64,000 nucleotides of DNA, taken from Arabidopsis thaliana (Eukaryota > Streptophyta > Magnoliopsida > Brassicales > Brassicaceae). Shown here piece by piece: positions 44,254-55,745 of this stretch. The stretch spans positions 3,100,001 through 3,164,000 of the forward strand of contig NC_003076.8 of assembly GCF_000001735.4 (NCBI RefSeq). Direction: 5' to 3'. The notes beneath the pieces were generated by a model. The model had not been told where the DNA came from. It made no database searches and saw nothing but the letters and a program-made list of their open reading frames with translations. Numbering within the stretch: the first letter of the stretch is position 1; the number at the start of each line of letters is the position of its first letter. Both the position numbers and the translations under genes were made by a program.

Positions 44254-45643
44254 ATGGAGAGTGGCGATGAGAGTCCGGTGGTTCTAATTACGGGATGTTC
44301 TCAGGGAGGAATTGGTCACGCGCTGGCCCGTGAGTTCACTGAGAAGGGATGTCGAGTGGTGGCGACGAGTCGATCACGGAGTACGATGACGGATCTGGAG
44401 CAAGATTCGAGGTTATTCGTGAAGGAGCTTGATGTGCAATCGGACCAGAATGTGAGTAAGGTTTTGTCGGAGGTTATTGATAAGTTCGGTAAGATCGACG
44501 TTCTTGTTAATAACGCCGGAGTTCAGTGCGTTGGACCTCTGGCGGAGACTCCAATTTCCGCCATGGAAAACACATTCAACACCAATGTTTTTGGTAATAA
44601 AGATTTGATTTTTAGTTTCAATTATTACATTTATTGGAGCTTCAACAGTTCTGGTTTTTTTGCTTATTAGTGAATCATTGGAATTTACAATCCATTTCAA
44701 ATGTTGATTCTGTGGACATTCAAGGAACTCAAATACGTGTTGATCATGTGTGTTGCGTTTGGGCTGTTAGGAGAGTTTTGAAGAAGTGAATTTTTCAATG
44801 CAGGTTCCATGAGGATGACTCAAGCTGTTGTACCACACATGGTGTCTAAGAAAAAGGGAAAGATTGTCAACGTTGGAAGTATCACTGTTATGGCACCTGG
44901 TCCATGGGCTGGTGTCTATACAGCTACCAAAGCTGCTATTCATGCTCTTACCGATACTCTGAGGTTTGCTTTTACCGTTTTCAGATTTGGTTCCACTGTT
45001 TTAACTTATCAAACGCCGCTATTTGTGTCGTTTGAATAATCTTCCTATGTCGCATGCTGATATATATTCTGTTTGTTCTGTCAATGGAGATTTGATGGTA
45101 GTAAACTAAAAATTGTTGAAATGGTCTAATCTTTTTTTAAGGTGTGATCAAACTTGAGTATCATTATTTCTGAGGACTAAAGTCTGATGTTGGGTTAGGT
45201 TGATGATTCTTGATGTTCATGACAAGTGTAGTTGTTCAAATTATCCAGCACCGGATGGTTTTGGTTTGTCAATTGTTTTGTAATGTTTCCTGCTTAACGT
45301 CAGGTTGGAGCTTCGTCCGTTTGGGATTGATGTCATCAATGTTGTCCCGGGAGGAATAAGAACAAACATAGCAAACTCAGCTGTGGCAACTTTCAACAAA
45401 ATGCCTGAGCTGAAACTATACAAGCCTTATGAAGAAGCTATCAGAGAAAGGGCGTTTATATCACAGAGGATGAATCCAACTCCTGCAGAAACATTTGCCA
45501 GAGACACTGTAGCCGCAGTGCTGAAGAAGAATCCACCCGCTTGGTTCTCGTCAGGCAGGTATTCAACCCTCATGGCAGTCATGTATCATATGCCCTTATG
45601 GCTCAAAGATTTTTTCCAGAAGCAGGTTTTAATGAAGAAGTGA
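44254..45643 (+). CDS. Short-chain dehydrogenase/reductase, AYR1-like (At5g10050)
   Basis: Three exons, 44254-44593, 44804-44963 and 45304-45643, encode 279 residues. The Rossmann cofactor motif TGCSQGGIG is at residues 13-21, NNAG follows LV near residue 92, and the catalytic set is Ser139, Tyr152 and Lys156 (YTATK), so the enzyme looks active. After a stop-free C-terminal lobe the protein ends with a hydrophobic [15 protein letters not shown] segment. The classical-SDR layout is most like the NADPH-dependent 1-acyl-dihydroxyacetone-phosphate reductase (AYR1) group. The true substrate is not known. The ATG at 44254 begins 12 residues before the Rossmann motif, which is right for the family; upstream codons in frame are A-rich leader. 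Confidence 0.9.
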
Positions 45644-45993
45644 TAATCAGGTTGGGGTTTAAGACAGAATGTACCTTAAACACGAATGTAAAAGCTTTGT
45701 TCAAATTGTTAATTGAATCTCTTATGTCTCCATGTTTGAGTCAGTTCGGTTCTTAAGGTATAGAAGTATACATACATACAGGAAGGAGATAGAGAGTGAA
45801 CAGGAGAAATTATTACATTATGTTGTAGAAACTTGTGGTACAAATATCTGTAACGGGAAAAGGTGAGGATTCTACAACCAGAGGAACAGTAGTTCTACTT
45901 TGATTTGACCCAACAATGTAACATCGAAACCGCATTCGAGCAGATAAAAAGGGTCAGAACTATCTAAAGCTATTAACTAACATCATTTCTATT
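45644..45993. other. Convergent 3' region
   Basis: 3' UTRs of the SDR gene and of the minus-strand CID gene. No other feature. Confidence 0.5.
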
Positions 45994-48049
45994 TTAAGAA
46001 TGGTGTGGAGCTCCGTAATACATTATCCCTGGTGGCTGGAAAGTTGGACCTTGTTGAGATTGCTGAGCTGAGTTCGACTGAGGAATTTGAGGCTGTTGAT
46101 TACCTATCAAATGTGGTGGTGGTGGTGGTGGCGGAAGCCCAGGTGGCATTAACGGAATGTTGCCAAAGGCGTAAGGGTTATTCATTACCGGTGGTTTTAG
46201 GAACTGTGGTGGTGGTGGATTAGGTATTACATGGTACTGACCTTGTGTGGTAGGTGTCTGATTCTGGGAGTTGTTGTAAGAAGGGAATGAAGCATTAGTG
46301 TCTGAGACCGGAACTGTGCTCTCTGATTTGGATAGACCAGAAGTCTTTGTTGCTTCAGCTGCGAATGAAGATAGAACAGACTGCATTATCATATGTGATG
46401 AGGTTGACGCTGTGAGCATTGCAGCAATAGATGCAGGCGTCATTTTTGATGCTTGACCAGATTTGGTGTTGTCATTTGTCTCGGTTATCGTAGTGGCAGC
46501 AGTTGTTTGTTTTGATGTGTAATCCTCATCATTAAGCCGTTTCTGCATGTTTTGGGCTTCCTCTGTTTGTTCTTTAGCTACCTAATAATAACAAAATGGT
46601 TCATTAGCTGAAAGCTCAGGTTGGTCACAAAACGAAGATGCAGCGGGAATTCAAACACATACCTGAATCTGAGCTTTAAGATTGTCCAGTTCGGATTCCT
46701 GACACAAGTAAGCAAAAGAATGAAAATTAGATTACCGAAATAGTGAACTTGCTAAGTGCAAGAAAAGTATTTTGTACCTGTTCACGTAGTGCATCTTTAA
46801 GCTGGTTCACAAGGGAACTTCTACTTCCTTGAACAGATTTAAGTTTCTCAATACATTGTCTCAAAAGGTATTCTTCTTCTTCCAATTCTTTCGCCAAAGA
46901 TTTTCTCTTCGGGTTGTCTTTTGCTGTAGAGACACAAGTTGATTTACACTAGATTTTGATAATCGATAATCAGTGTAACAGGTTTTTACCAGTAGAGCAG
47001 GCTTCTTCAACATCTTTCTCCATCTTCCGGATTCGTTTAACTGCAGACTTACATTTATTCATCTCAGCTTCTTCATTTGAGTTTTCTGCAACAACCAAAT
47101 GATATGCTGATGCTATCTTCTCAGCCACACCACCACTTGATGCTAATTTCTGCATCCAAAAGCAAAAAACCGGGAAAATGCAATATGACTGATATTAATA
47201 GGGGAGAAAAGAAAACTTTGGTGTTTAGTGTTTTACCGTTCTGGACGATTTTGACTCCCGTTTTGAAGATTTGGATCCGCGAGGCCGCTTTTTGCTGATA
47301 TCAAGTGGCAGAGGAACATCTTCTCCAAGCATTACATCTTTAAGACTCTTTGAACGTGATCCAAACACTCTTCTTTCTTCCCATATCTTGATCTACAAAT
47401 CACGTAAACCAAATATCTCAATTAGCAATTAACTTCTCTATTCATGTCTTCTGTATTGCATCACACATCTCAAGAACCTTAAAGCTCTTCATCCCTAACA
47501 TCAAACACTAGACTACCCCCAATACAAAACATGAGATTGAGCATTAACCAGACAAGAACAAAAGCTCCAACGAAGAATGAAAGAAAGAGAGAGAGAGAGA
47601 AATACCACACGTGCGACAGCGCTTTTGCCATTATCATCTCCTTGAGAAACAATGTCTTTAAGAGCCTTAGGAAGAACATTCCAGAACTCTTGCACAAACT
47701 CATTACCTTGACGCTTACTGTTCTGAAGAATATCATTAGCCAAATACAAAAGAGGGACTTTCTGATCCATCTCTGTACTGTGAAACTGTTTCTCCCATGT
47801 CGTAACGATCAATTCTGCTTTGCTCCGATTGAATATACACCAATGTGACAGAGCTTGATTCCAAAAGAGTCAAGAAACCAAACATCGAAAAAATTAAGCA
47901 CAATTACAAGATCTAAGCATAAAGGTAAAAACTTTCATAATAAACTCGAGATGAAGTGGTTAAAAGAGGATACTTTCGATAGACTGTTGACTGCTATTGA
48001 GCTTAGCGAGCTTATCAATCAGGATCTGATCACTGAACACACTACTCAT
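45994..48049 (-). CDS. CID-domain protein of the RPRD1/Rtt103 type (At5g10060, annotated ENTH/VHS)
   Basis: Seven exons on the minus strand: 48049-47974, 47853-47606, 47392-47237, 47149-46990, 46923-46778, 46698-46663 and 46581-45994, totalling 469 residues. Residues 1-135 form a CTD-interacting domain: SDQILIDKLAKLNSSQQSIE, LIVTTWEKQF, KVPLLYLANDILQNSKR and KIWEERRVFG. The order matches yeast Rtt103 and human RPRD1, which bind phosphorylated RNA polymerase II tails. A basic stretch (SKKRPRGSKSSKTDS-like) comes next, then a long coiled coil (about 190-310). The tail is Ser/Thr/Gln-rich and ends in a proline/glutamine segment with seven consecutive Pro. ENTH/VHS is only the fold superfamily; a role in transcription termination or 3'-end processing is more likely than endocytosis. 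Confidence 0.88.
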
Positions 48050-48683
48050 CCCACCAAAACTCACAAAACCCTAGAAAGCAGAGATTTTGGAGAATGTAAA
48101 AGATGCTCAAATCCCACAAGTGGTTTACGAATTAGAGTGAAAAGCAGCCGGATTTGCTTAAAGCCGGTGATCTGGGAGACAGAAGAATGCGGCGGAGCTG
48201 GACAACTCGTGCGGCGGAGGGTGAACGGAGAAAGAACCCTAGAAGGCAGAAGCAGCTGAGTAGTAGTAAGTAGGAGATGGTCGAAAACGACGACGTTTGA
48301 CGCCGAAATCGATCCCTAGAGCTAAAATCGCAGAGAAGAGAGGAATCAGGAAACTTGTGTTTTTTTCTTTTGTGCTTTCAAACTTTAAGATGGGCTTTCA
48401 CTTTCTTTCTTCTCCATATTTTGTTCCACTTCAATTATTTTATCATTTTGTTTCACCTAAAAAAAAGATTTAATATTTACATGGAAAAAAACAAAAACTT
48501 TAAATTTAAAAAATCTAAGAATGTATAGTAGATATTTTTATTAATAAAACTAAATAAACATTATACTACATGGTATTAATACACCAGAAGAATCTGGTGA
48601 AAACTTGAAAAACATTGCTTTCAAGTAGTGTAAGCCAAAGATGGAAACTTTTTTAGATCAAATAGGATTTCTCCAATGGCTTT
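48050..48683. other. Spacer between the CID gene and the TSR3-like gene
   Basis: Leader of the CID gene (to about 48370) and 3' UTR of the upstream minus-strand gene. The plus-strand open frame at 47855-48259 is antisense to CID exon 1 and its leader. Confidence 0.5.
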
Positions 48684-50324
48684 TCACTCGCTATCTTCCT
48701 CCTCACTGTCTTCTAATTTGATATGGTTCATGTTCCTCTCTAGAGGAGGGAGGCCATCTTCATCATCCTCCTCTGATTCATCACCAGATTCACCATCTTT
48801 CTTAACATCTAAACCCAAAACAAGAAATAACAGGAAGCAAGTGAGATTTCAGCTTATGTTAGGTATGTGGTAATGACAGAGAGATTAGAAAAAGATGTGC
48901 CTTTACGTTCTTCGAGCGCAGGTGGTTGTTTTGGGATCTGAGTTTGCTGAGTAAGCCAAGAATTTTGAACTGAGATGATCTCAGCGCTATTCTCACATTT
49001 TGAGTACTCCTTTAGAATATCCCTGCGATATAGCGAGACCTTGTTAAAAGACACATAGCTCAATTGTATTCACCGATCAAAAAGCAAAAATGATGTGACG
49101 ATGTTGAACTTCTTCGGTTTTGTTACTTGTTCAAAGATAAAAAGGCATGACCCCATTTGAATTTTCCTAACAAAAGTTCTGCAGTTTCCTTCTCCCCACT
49201 GATTGGAAAACAGATAGAGTAAGACATTAGAAAACCGGATAATGTATGACGAATAGAAGAGACGGATGGGTTTTAGGAGAAGATGTTATGGACTCACCAT
49301 AGTATTAAAGCGGCAGATAAAGCCTCCACACATGATAACTCACATGGTCTTCCATAATTTACTGGATTAGCTGCTACTAACCATGGTACTGCAACCATAA
49401 AAGAAATTAGAAACATTTCCTAGAGATCTGGATACATATTTATCAGTTAAGTCGTAAGTTCTTACAAAGACGAGGTGCAGTACAACGCAGCTTTGCAAAC
49501 GGGACATCAGTTAGACGTGCCCAAGAACAATCAACAACAGCTAATCCTTTCCTTTTAATCAGATCATAGTCTTCCCTTGAAACACATTGTCTACCAACTG
49601 GACTGCCAATATCATGAGACTCAAAATACGATACTAAAAACATCATCCAATGTCATAACAAATGACCCTAGGATACAGTAAAAAGAGGTATACCTTAAAA
49701 CAACACCCCCGAATCCAGTGTTAACCCGTAATTCCTACAAAATCATCACAGAAGAATTTTTCAGCTGAAACACTTAGAAAGAAGAGGACATATATATTTT
49801 TACTAGCTCAAGATACTTACTTTTAACAAGTTAAATCTAGCAAGCTTACGACCTGTGCACCTCTTTGCATCACATTGACCAAAATCCTAAACAAAAAAAA
49901 CACAGTTGTGAGTACTGAAGCAACAATTTGTTCTTCGAAGTTTCATTGGCTTTGAATAAAACATAAAGGAAACTATGCATACCCACATTGCCAATTGAAC
50001 TTTTGGAACTGGTGCTTCATCCTCAGGTTCTACATAAAAAATCACCCAATAAGAGCATTACTGGTACTGGTAGTAATACTAAAACAATTAAAGCAGATCA
50101 CATAACCACCACACAACATAAAAATCCAACTTTTCAGTACCTTGATCAAGAGGAAGCGATTCATCTTCCCTGCAATTTCAACGAAATCACAATTACTCAA
50201 CTACGACAAATCGAAAACAGAGCTAAACCTCAATTCGCAAAGATAAGATTTACCTTGCAAGATTATCAGTCCGACCACGACTTGAATTACCTCCTTTAGA
50301 TCGATTATGCTTCCCGTAACCCAT
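48684..50324 (-). CDS. TSR3-like 18S rRNA aminocarboxypropyltransferase (At5g10070)
   Basis: Ten exons on the minus strand: 50324-50254, 50169-50141, 50029-49983, 49886-49821, 49734-49694, 49602-49466, 49388-49298, 49198-49127, 49022-48907 and 48808-48684, totalling 264 residues. The N-terminus is basic ([18 protein letters not shown]). Then come the RLI-like segment [22 protein letters not shown] and the DUF367/TSR3 core: [29 protein letters not shown] and an [12 protein letters not shown] segment. [21 protein letters not shown] closes the domain. The tail is acidic ([13 protein letters not shown] and EEEDSE). TSR3 adds the aminocarboxypropyl group to a hypermodified pseudouridine in 18S rRNA during small-subunit maturation. 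The older name, RNase L inhibitor-related, comes from the short N-terminal motif only. It is divergent from the aspartic protease gene with 518 bp between starts. Confidence 0.88.
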
Positions 50325-50842
50325 TTTTCCGGCGATTTTCCCGACAAATGCAAAGGTTTTTTTGATCGGCTTAGGGTTTTATATGTAAATTAGGTTTTCT
50401 AATGGTAGCCGACGGAACGATGTTAAACCAAACCGAATCGAACAATTGAGTACACGTGTCATATATCACACCTTTCATTCAGGGTAATTACGTAATTTTA
50501 ATAAATGATTTAAGACAAAACCGTAATTCCCAAAACCAAAACCGGACATATGATTGAGTACACGTGTAAAGTACACCGCTTGGGGTATTTACGTCATTTT
50601 ACAACCTCGATTTCTTCCCGTTAAGCTTCTTCTTCTTCTCTCTCACTCTCACTCTAACAGTCAGTCATAACTCTCCGACCAACATTCACACTCTCTCGAT
50701 ATAATATCTCTCTTCTACAAATATCCTTCGATTAAGAATCCAATTTCTCTAGATTGTTTGCTTGTTTACTGTACATTAGCTGTGCTAGGTCGTGTTAATC
50801 TGAGAATTGTTTCCTGTTTCAGCAAAACCCTAGCTCGAAAAA
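50325..50842. promoter_or_regulatory. Bidirectional promoter with a duplicated ACGT module
   Basis: ATTGAGTACACGTGT occurs at 50445-50459 and again at 50553-50567, each with a CACGTG G-box (50453-50458, 50561-50566). Each is followed about 25-30 bp later by a second ACGT site: TTACGTAA at 50488-50495 and TTACGTCA at 50589-50596. This makes two diverged copies of a roughly 50-bp bZIP/bHLH-type module between two head-to-head genes. Confidence 0.6.
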
Positions 50843-53380
50843 ATGGTGTCACGATCTGCTTTTTTACTCTTCTGTGTGCTATTTCTAGCTACAGAGGAGA
50901 CTCTAGCTTCCTTATTCTCATCAAGGCTGATTCATCGCTTCTCCGACGAAGGAAGAGCGTCGATTAAGACTCCGAGTTCGTCGGATTCGTTGCCGAATAA
51001 ACAGAGCTTAGAGTATTATCGGTTACTGGCTGAAAGTGATTTCCGAAGACAGAGAATGAATCTTGGTGCTAAGGTTCAGTCTCTTGTTCCATCTGAAGGA
51101 AGCAAAACTATATCTTCTGGAAATGACTTTGGATGGTACATTGTTTCTTTCATTTTCACTCTAAAATTAGAAAGAAAAAAAATTCCTCTTTTTTTCTTCA
51201 AGTTTCTAAATTTTGTACCTTTAGATTCGATTCCGAAGAAAAGTCGTGTTTTGACTAACTCAATCTGCTACATAGTCTTTTCCTTTGGGTTTACTTCTTT
51301 TTTGGATAATTATGCTAAGTTCTTGAATTTTGTAGATTAGTAGTGATTTGTTGCCTTATATGAGTTTTGTGTTTGATGTTTTACTCAGGCTACACTATAC
51401 ATGGATCGACATAGGGACTCCAAGTGTATCGTTTCTTGTGGCTTTAGATACTGGAAGTAATCTACTTTGGATTCCTTGTAACTGTGTGCAATGTGCTCCT
51501 TTAACATCCACTTATTATAGCAGCCTGGTATGTGAAATATAATGATAAGCATATGTTACTTAAATATAGAGTTAAGATAGTGAAATGATGACCGGTTAGC
51601 GCTTATTTCCAGTTGATTGATTGGCAGATGCTTCCTCGTGTTTGGGGGCACATGTTCTGCAGGCTACTAAAGATCTGAACGAGTATAATCCATCAAGTTC
51701 AAGCACCAGCAAAGTCTTTCTGTGCAGCCATAAGCTGTGTGATTCTGCTTCAGATTGTGAGAGCCCAAAGGAGCAATGCCCTTATACTGTTAACTACCTT
51801 AGTGGAAACACCTCGAGCTCAGGATTACTTGTTGAAGACATCTTGCATCTTACATATAATACTAACAATAGACTGATGAATGGTTCCTCCTCTGTTAAGG
51901 CTCGAGTTGTTATAGGGTGCGTTTTGCGTTTACTATTGTATGCGAGATGTTTGTTTGTGTTTTGAGCCGAGTATTGATAAGTGTGTCTTTACATTGCAGA
52001 TGTGGTAAGAAGCAAAGTGGGGACTACTTGGATGGGGTTGCCCCTGATGGTTTGATGGGTTTAGGACCTGCAGAAATCTCGGTTCCAAGTTTTCTCTCTA
52101 AAGCGGGACTCATGAGAAACTCGTTCTCGTTGTGCTTTGATGAGGAAGATTCAGGGAGAATTTACTTCGGTGACATGGGACCGTCAATACAACAATCAAC
52201 CCCATTCCTCCAGCTTGACAACAACAAATAGTAATGAACGATCTCTATACTTATGGTTTTTATTTTTTAACCATTTTATGACAGCTTTATCAATTAGTAA
52301 CTTATGTTGATTTTTGTTTACAGTTCAGGCTACATTGTGGGTGTGGAGGCTTGTTGTATTGGCAACTCGTGTCTGAAGCAGACGAGCTTCACAACTTTTA
52401 TTGACAGTGGACAATCATTTACTTATCTACCGGAAGAAATATACAGAAAAGTTGCACTTGAGATTGACAGACATATAAACGCTACGAGTAAGAACTTCGA
52501 AGGTGTTTCATGGGAGTATTGCTATGAATCTAGGTACACTAATTCTATAAAACAGATATATAGATAAAGAAGCTCCTTACTTGGTTTATTATACAGATAA
52601 TTTTCTCTTAATGTTTTTTGGATTCTCCTTTTTGTTTTGATGGAGACAGTGCTGAGCCAAAGGTGCCAGCGATCAAACTCAAGTTTTCACACAATAACAC
52701 ATTCGTGATTCACAAACCTTTGTTTGTATTCCAACAAAGTCAGGTTAGACCATATAAACACATTTTATGATTCCTGCTAGAAAGAATTAAAACAAGATTT
52801 AGATTTTGATGTATTACATCGTCATAAACCACTTTTCAGGGGCTTGTTCAATTTTGCTTGCCTATCAGTCCTAGTGGACAAGAAGGAATAGGAAGCATAG
52901 GACGTATGTATTAGTCTTATACATATTCTCTCTTACATCCTCAGACCAATATCCTCCATTAAGTACACTTTATATTTTTCTTTTGCAGAGAACTACATGA
53001 GAGGGTATCGAATGGTTTTCGATAGAGAGAACATGAAGCTAGGCTGGTCACCCTCTAAATGTAAGATTTTGATTTTAACAGAACATTAGTACTAAGATCT
53101 CTTGTAGGATCCAAAGCTAAATCGAATGATACCGGGGTTGTTTTATGCAGGTCAAGAAGATAAGATAGAGCCGCCTCAAGCTTCACCGGGAAGCACTTCA
53201 TCGCCAAATCCATTACCAACAGACGAGCAACAAAGCAGAGGAGGCCATGCAGTTTCACCAGCAATTGCAGGTAAAACTCCATCCAAAACACCATCATCAT
53301 CATCATCATACAGCTTCTCTTCCATAATGAGATTATTCAACTCACTTCTTCTACTACATTGGCTTGCCTCTTTAATGTAG
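50843..53380 (+). CDS. Aspartic protease, probably GPI-anchored (At5g10080, ASPL1-type)
   Basis: Nine exons: 50843-51135, 51389-51527, 51663-51916, 52000-52230, 52324-52533, 52650-52743, 52840-52903, 52989-53060 and 53151-53380, totalling 528 residues. Signal peptide at about 1-24 (AFLLFCVLFLATEETLA), then a propeptide region. The two active-site motifs are ALDTGSNLLWIPC (Asp118) and FIDSGQSFTYLP (Asp333). Many cysteines suit the secreted pepsin-like A1 family of plants. After the protease domain comes a Ser/Pro/Thr-rich stalk and a C-terminal hydrophobic segment (LFNSLLLLHWLASLM), a GPI-attachment signal. The substrate is unknown. The acceptor of exon 3 (TTCTGCAG|GCTACT) was chosen because the upstream AG sites break the frame. 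Confidence 0.92.
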
Positions 53381-53721
53381 AGATAAAGATTGTCTTATCA
53401 AAAAACAAAAACTATTTTGCCTTGCATATATATAAGAAGTTGATCTTAAAGTCTTGCATTTATATCTCGAAATAATGTTAGTAAAAAAAGTCGAAATTTT
53501 TGTTCTAAATTATTTATTTAACGTCTGCAAACTTCGGTTATCAAATGATTAATAGACTTTTATGGATATACAATTGAATCAATTGAATAAAAAAAAAGAT
53601 TCACTTTTGTTTTTTAACCGGCCAAACAAAAAAAAAAAAAAAAGCAAGATCACGGGGTTGTTATCTAAATCCGTAACTTCCCGATCGTTCTCACGGCGGT
53701 TTTTTAATCGCCGGGAGATTT
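53381..53721. other. Convergent 3' region of the protease and TPR13
   Basis: 3' UTRs only, with an A15 run near 53629-53643. No gene seen. Confidence 0.5.
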
Positions 53722-55745
53722 TCAAGAGTCATGGCCACGGCGTTTCACGAGCTGCTTCTGTGCCTCCGACAATCCTTTTATCACTTCCTCATCTTCCGGT
53801 GTCTCTTTTCTCAATATCTCGTAATCTCCAACCGCCGATTCCCAATTCCCAAGCTGCAACCAACCATACACACACAAAAACATATTATATTTACAACCCC
53901 CAGTTTATACTATATTTACGATTTTGCCACAATTAAATTACCTTAGCGTTACAATCGGCTCTTCTGAGTCGAGCCTTGGTGTAGCCAGGACGGACGGCTA
54001 GTGCCGCTGATGTATCCTCAACGGCTCTATCGAACTGGCCCATTTTGGATAGGCAAGCCGCTCTGTTACATAGCAAGACTGAGTTTCTTGAGTCGTGGTC
54101 TAACCCTTCGCCATAAGCCGTACAAGCTTCTTGAAATCGTCCGGCTTTAAAGAAATCGTTTCCTCGTGATCGCGCTGCTGTAACCGCCTGCGCACGCCGG
54201 AGAACCATACTCACTTCCCTGTTGTTACCATCCAACTTGCCAGCTCGTTGAATAGCCTCAACAGCCTCTACGAATCTGTTTAAATAACCCGGTTTAGGTC
54301 AGATATCAACTACAATTGTTAGCTTGTAGGGACTCAAAGAGAACAAACCTGCCGGATGCCATGTGAACTTGAGCCCAAACGACCAAGAAACCAGCGTAAC
54401 CGATCGATCCGTAATACTTTGTGCTCATTTCCCCATCGAAAACCGGGCATCTAGACAAAGCATCGTCGGCCTCTTGATGTCTGTATGTCTTCAAAAAGGC
54501 CTCTGCTTGCAATGCATATACTTGAGGAGCTGCATCAGCGCCTGTAGTTATGGTGTTTTCTGTTTCTTTGATCAAAGTGTTCCAATCTCGTAATCTCTTA
54601 GCCTCTGTACATTTGTTGAGATGTGTTTGAACCATTTTAGCCTTTGAAATGTCTTCTTGGTCAGCTTCTGGACCCGCATGCTTGAAATGATATATTGAAT
54701 TCTCCACCTCTCCTAACCTATTGGTTTAAAATCTGTGGATTTCAGAAAAATGATGATAGTACTTGAGTCACAAGGTAAGGTTTTGATGAGATTACCTGAG
54801 GTACAAGTTAGCCAACCGATGGTGTGCTCTATGGTAATGAGGATCGATTCTGATTGCTTCTCTACACTCAAATACCGCCTCCAGAATTCTCCCCAATGCC
54901 GTTAAAGCCGCGCTTTTGTTGCTACGATAAGAAGCCTTTTTTGGATCGATGGATATTGCAGCTTCATACAAGGCTAACGCCTCTGCGAAATTCCCGTTCT
55001 TATAATCTTCATTACCCATTATCTTTAACGTTTCGGGATCCATTCGTGTGGAAATCGCTCTACACAAAGATCCTGACTGGTCTTGGTTATTTGAAGCCGG
55101 TATTTGTGCAACCGATGTTTTTCTTTCCTCCTCTAACGTCTTCTTCACTCCATACCCTCCACCAGTGTTCCCGTATCCATTGTTCTGGATAGTAGTTTGA
55201 TTCCCACCCGATGGTCCAGGCTGCTTCAAGTTCCCAAGATTGCCAAACAACATCACATTGCTTGAAGAAGCTCGAACCATAGAGCCATTATTCCCTTTTG
55301 CTTTCTGATTATCGATGATCATGCTCTCTAGCTCACCTGATAAACCAATTGCTTCCCTCGGAACCTTCCTCGCTTGTTGTTGTTGGACTGGTCCTTGATT
55401 ATTATTACTTGGTTGGTTATTCCCATTACTGCCTAACTGATTGTTATTTGGGTATTGATGCGATGAGGGTTTTGAAACAGGTCTTTGTACCTGGTTCTGG
55501 ACCTCGATCGGCTCAGGTAAAACTTTATTTTCTTGAAGCTTCCTCGGGTTAAATTCGGTACATGGAGATTTGGTGAACTGAATGTTAGCGGTGGTAGCGG
55601 TTGCGGTGGAGGCATTGCTGCTACTCATTGTGCTTTTATGGCTACCATTGTCCGCGGGACATTTCTTGGACCACAAGCCACGTCTGTTAAACACAAACCC
55701 CAAAAACCGACAACGCGACTTTTTCTCCACTGGATTATCTGCCAT
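53722..55745 (-). CDS. TPR13: TPR13, TTL-like tetratricopeptide protein lacking the thioredoxin-like tail (At5g10090)
   Basis: Four exons on the minus strand: 55745-54796, 54717-54349, 54275-53942 and 53853-53722, totalling 594 residues. The N-terminal 200 residues are disordered and rich in Asn, Gln, Ser and Pro (NNQPSNNNQGPVQQQQ), as in TTL proteins. Tetratricopeptide repeats follow in two groups, starting at MGNEDYKNGNFAEALALYEA and at RGNDFFKAGRFQEACTAYGE. TTL proteins scaffold brassinosteroid signalling and cellulose synthase and end in a thioredoxin-like domain. Here the frame stops at QLVKRRGHDS, directly after the last TPR helix, so that domain is absent. Co-chaperone-like binding through the TPRs is the likely role. 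The start is the ATG at 55745; the codons upstream in frame lack an ATG. Confidence 0.92.

Noticed and set aside
47855..48259. 134-codon plus-strand open frame
   Set aside because: It is antisense to exon 1 and the leader of the CID gene; the minus-strand exon restores a conserved CID start.
53055..53309. Minus-strand frame starting with a Met run
   Set aside because: It is antisense to the Ser-rich last exon of the aspartic protease; the Met run is the complement of a CAT repeat.
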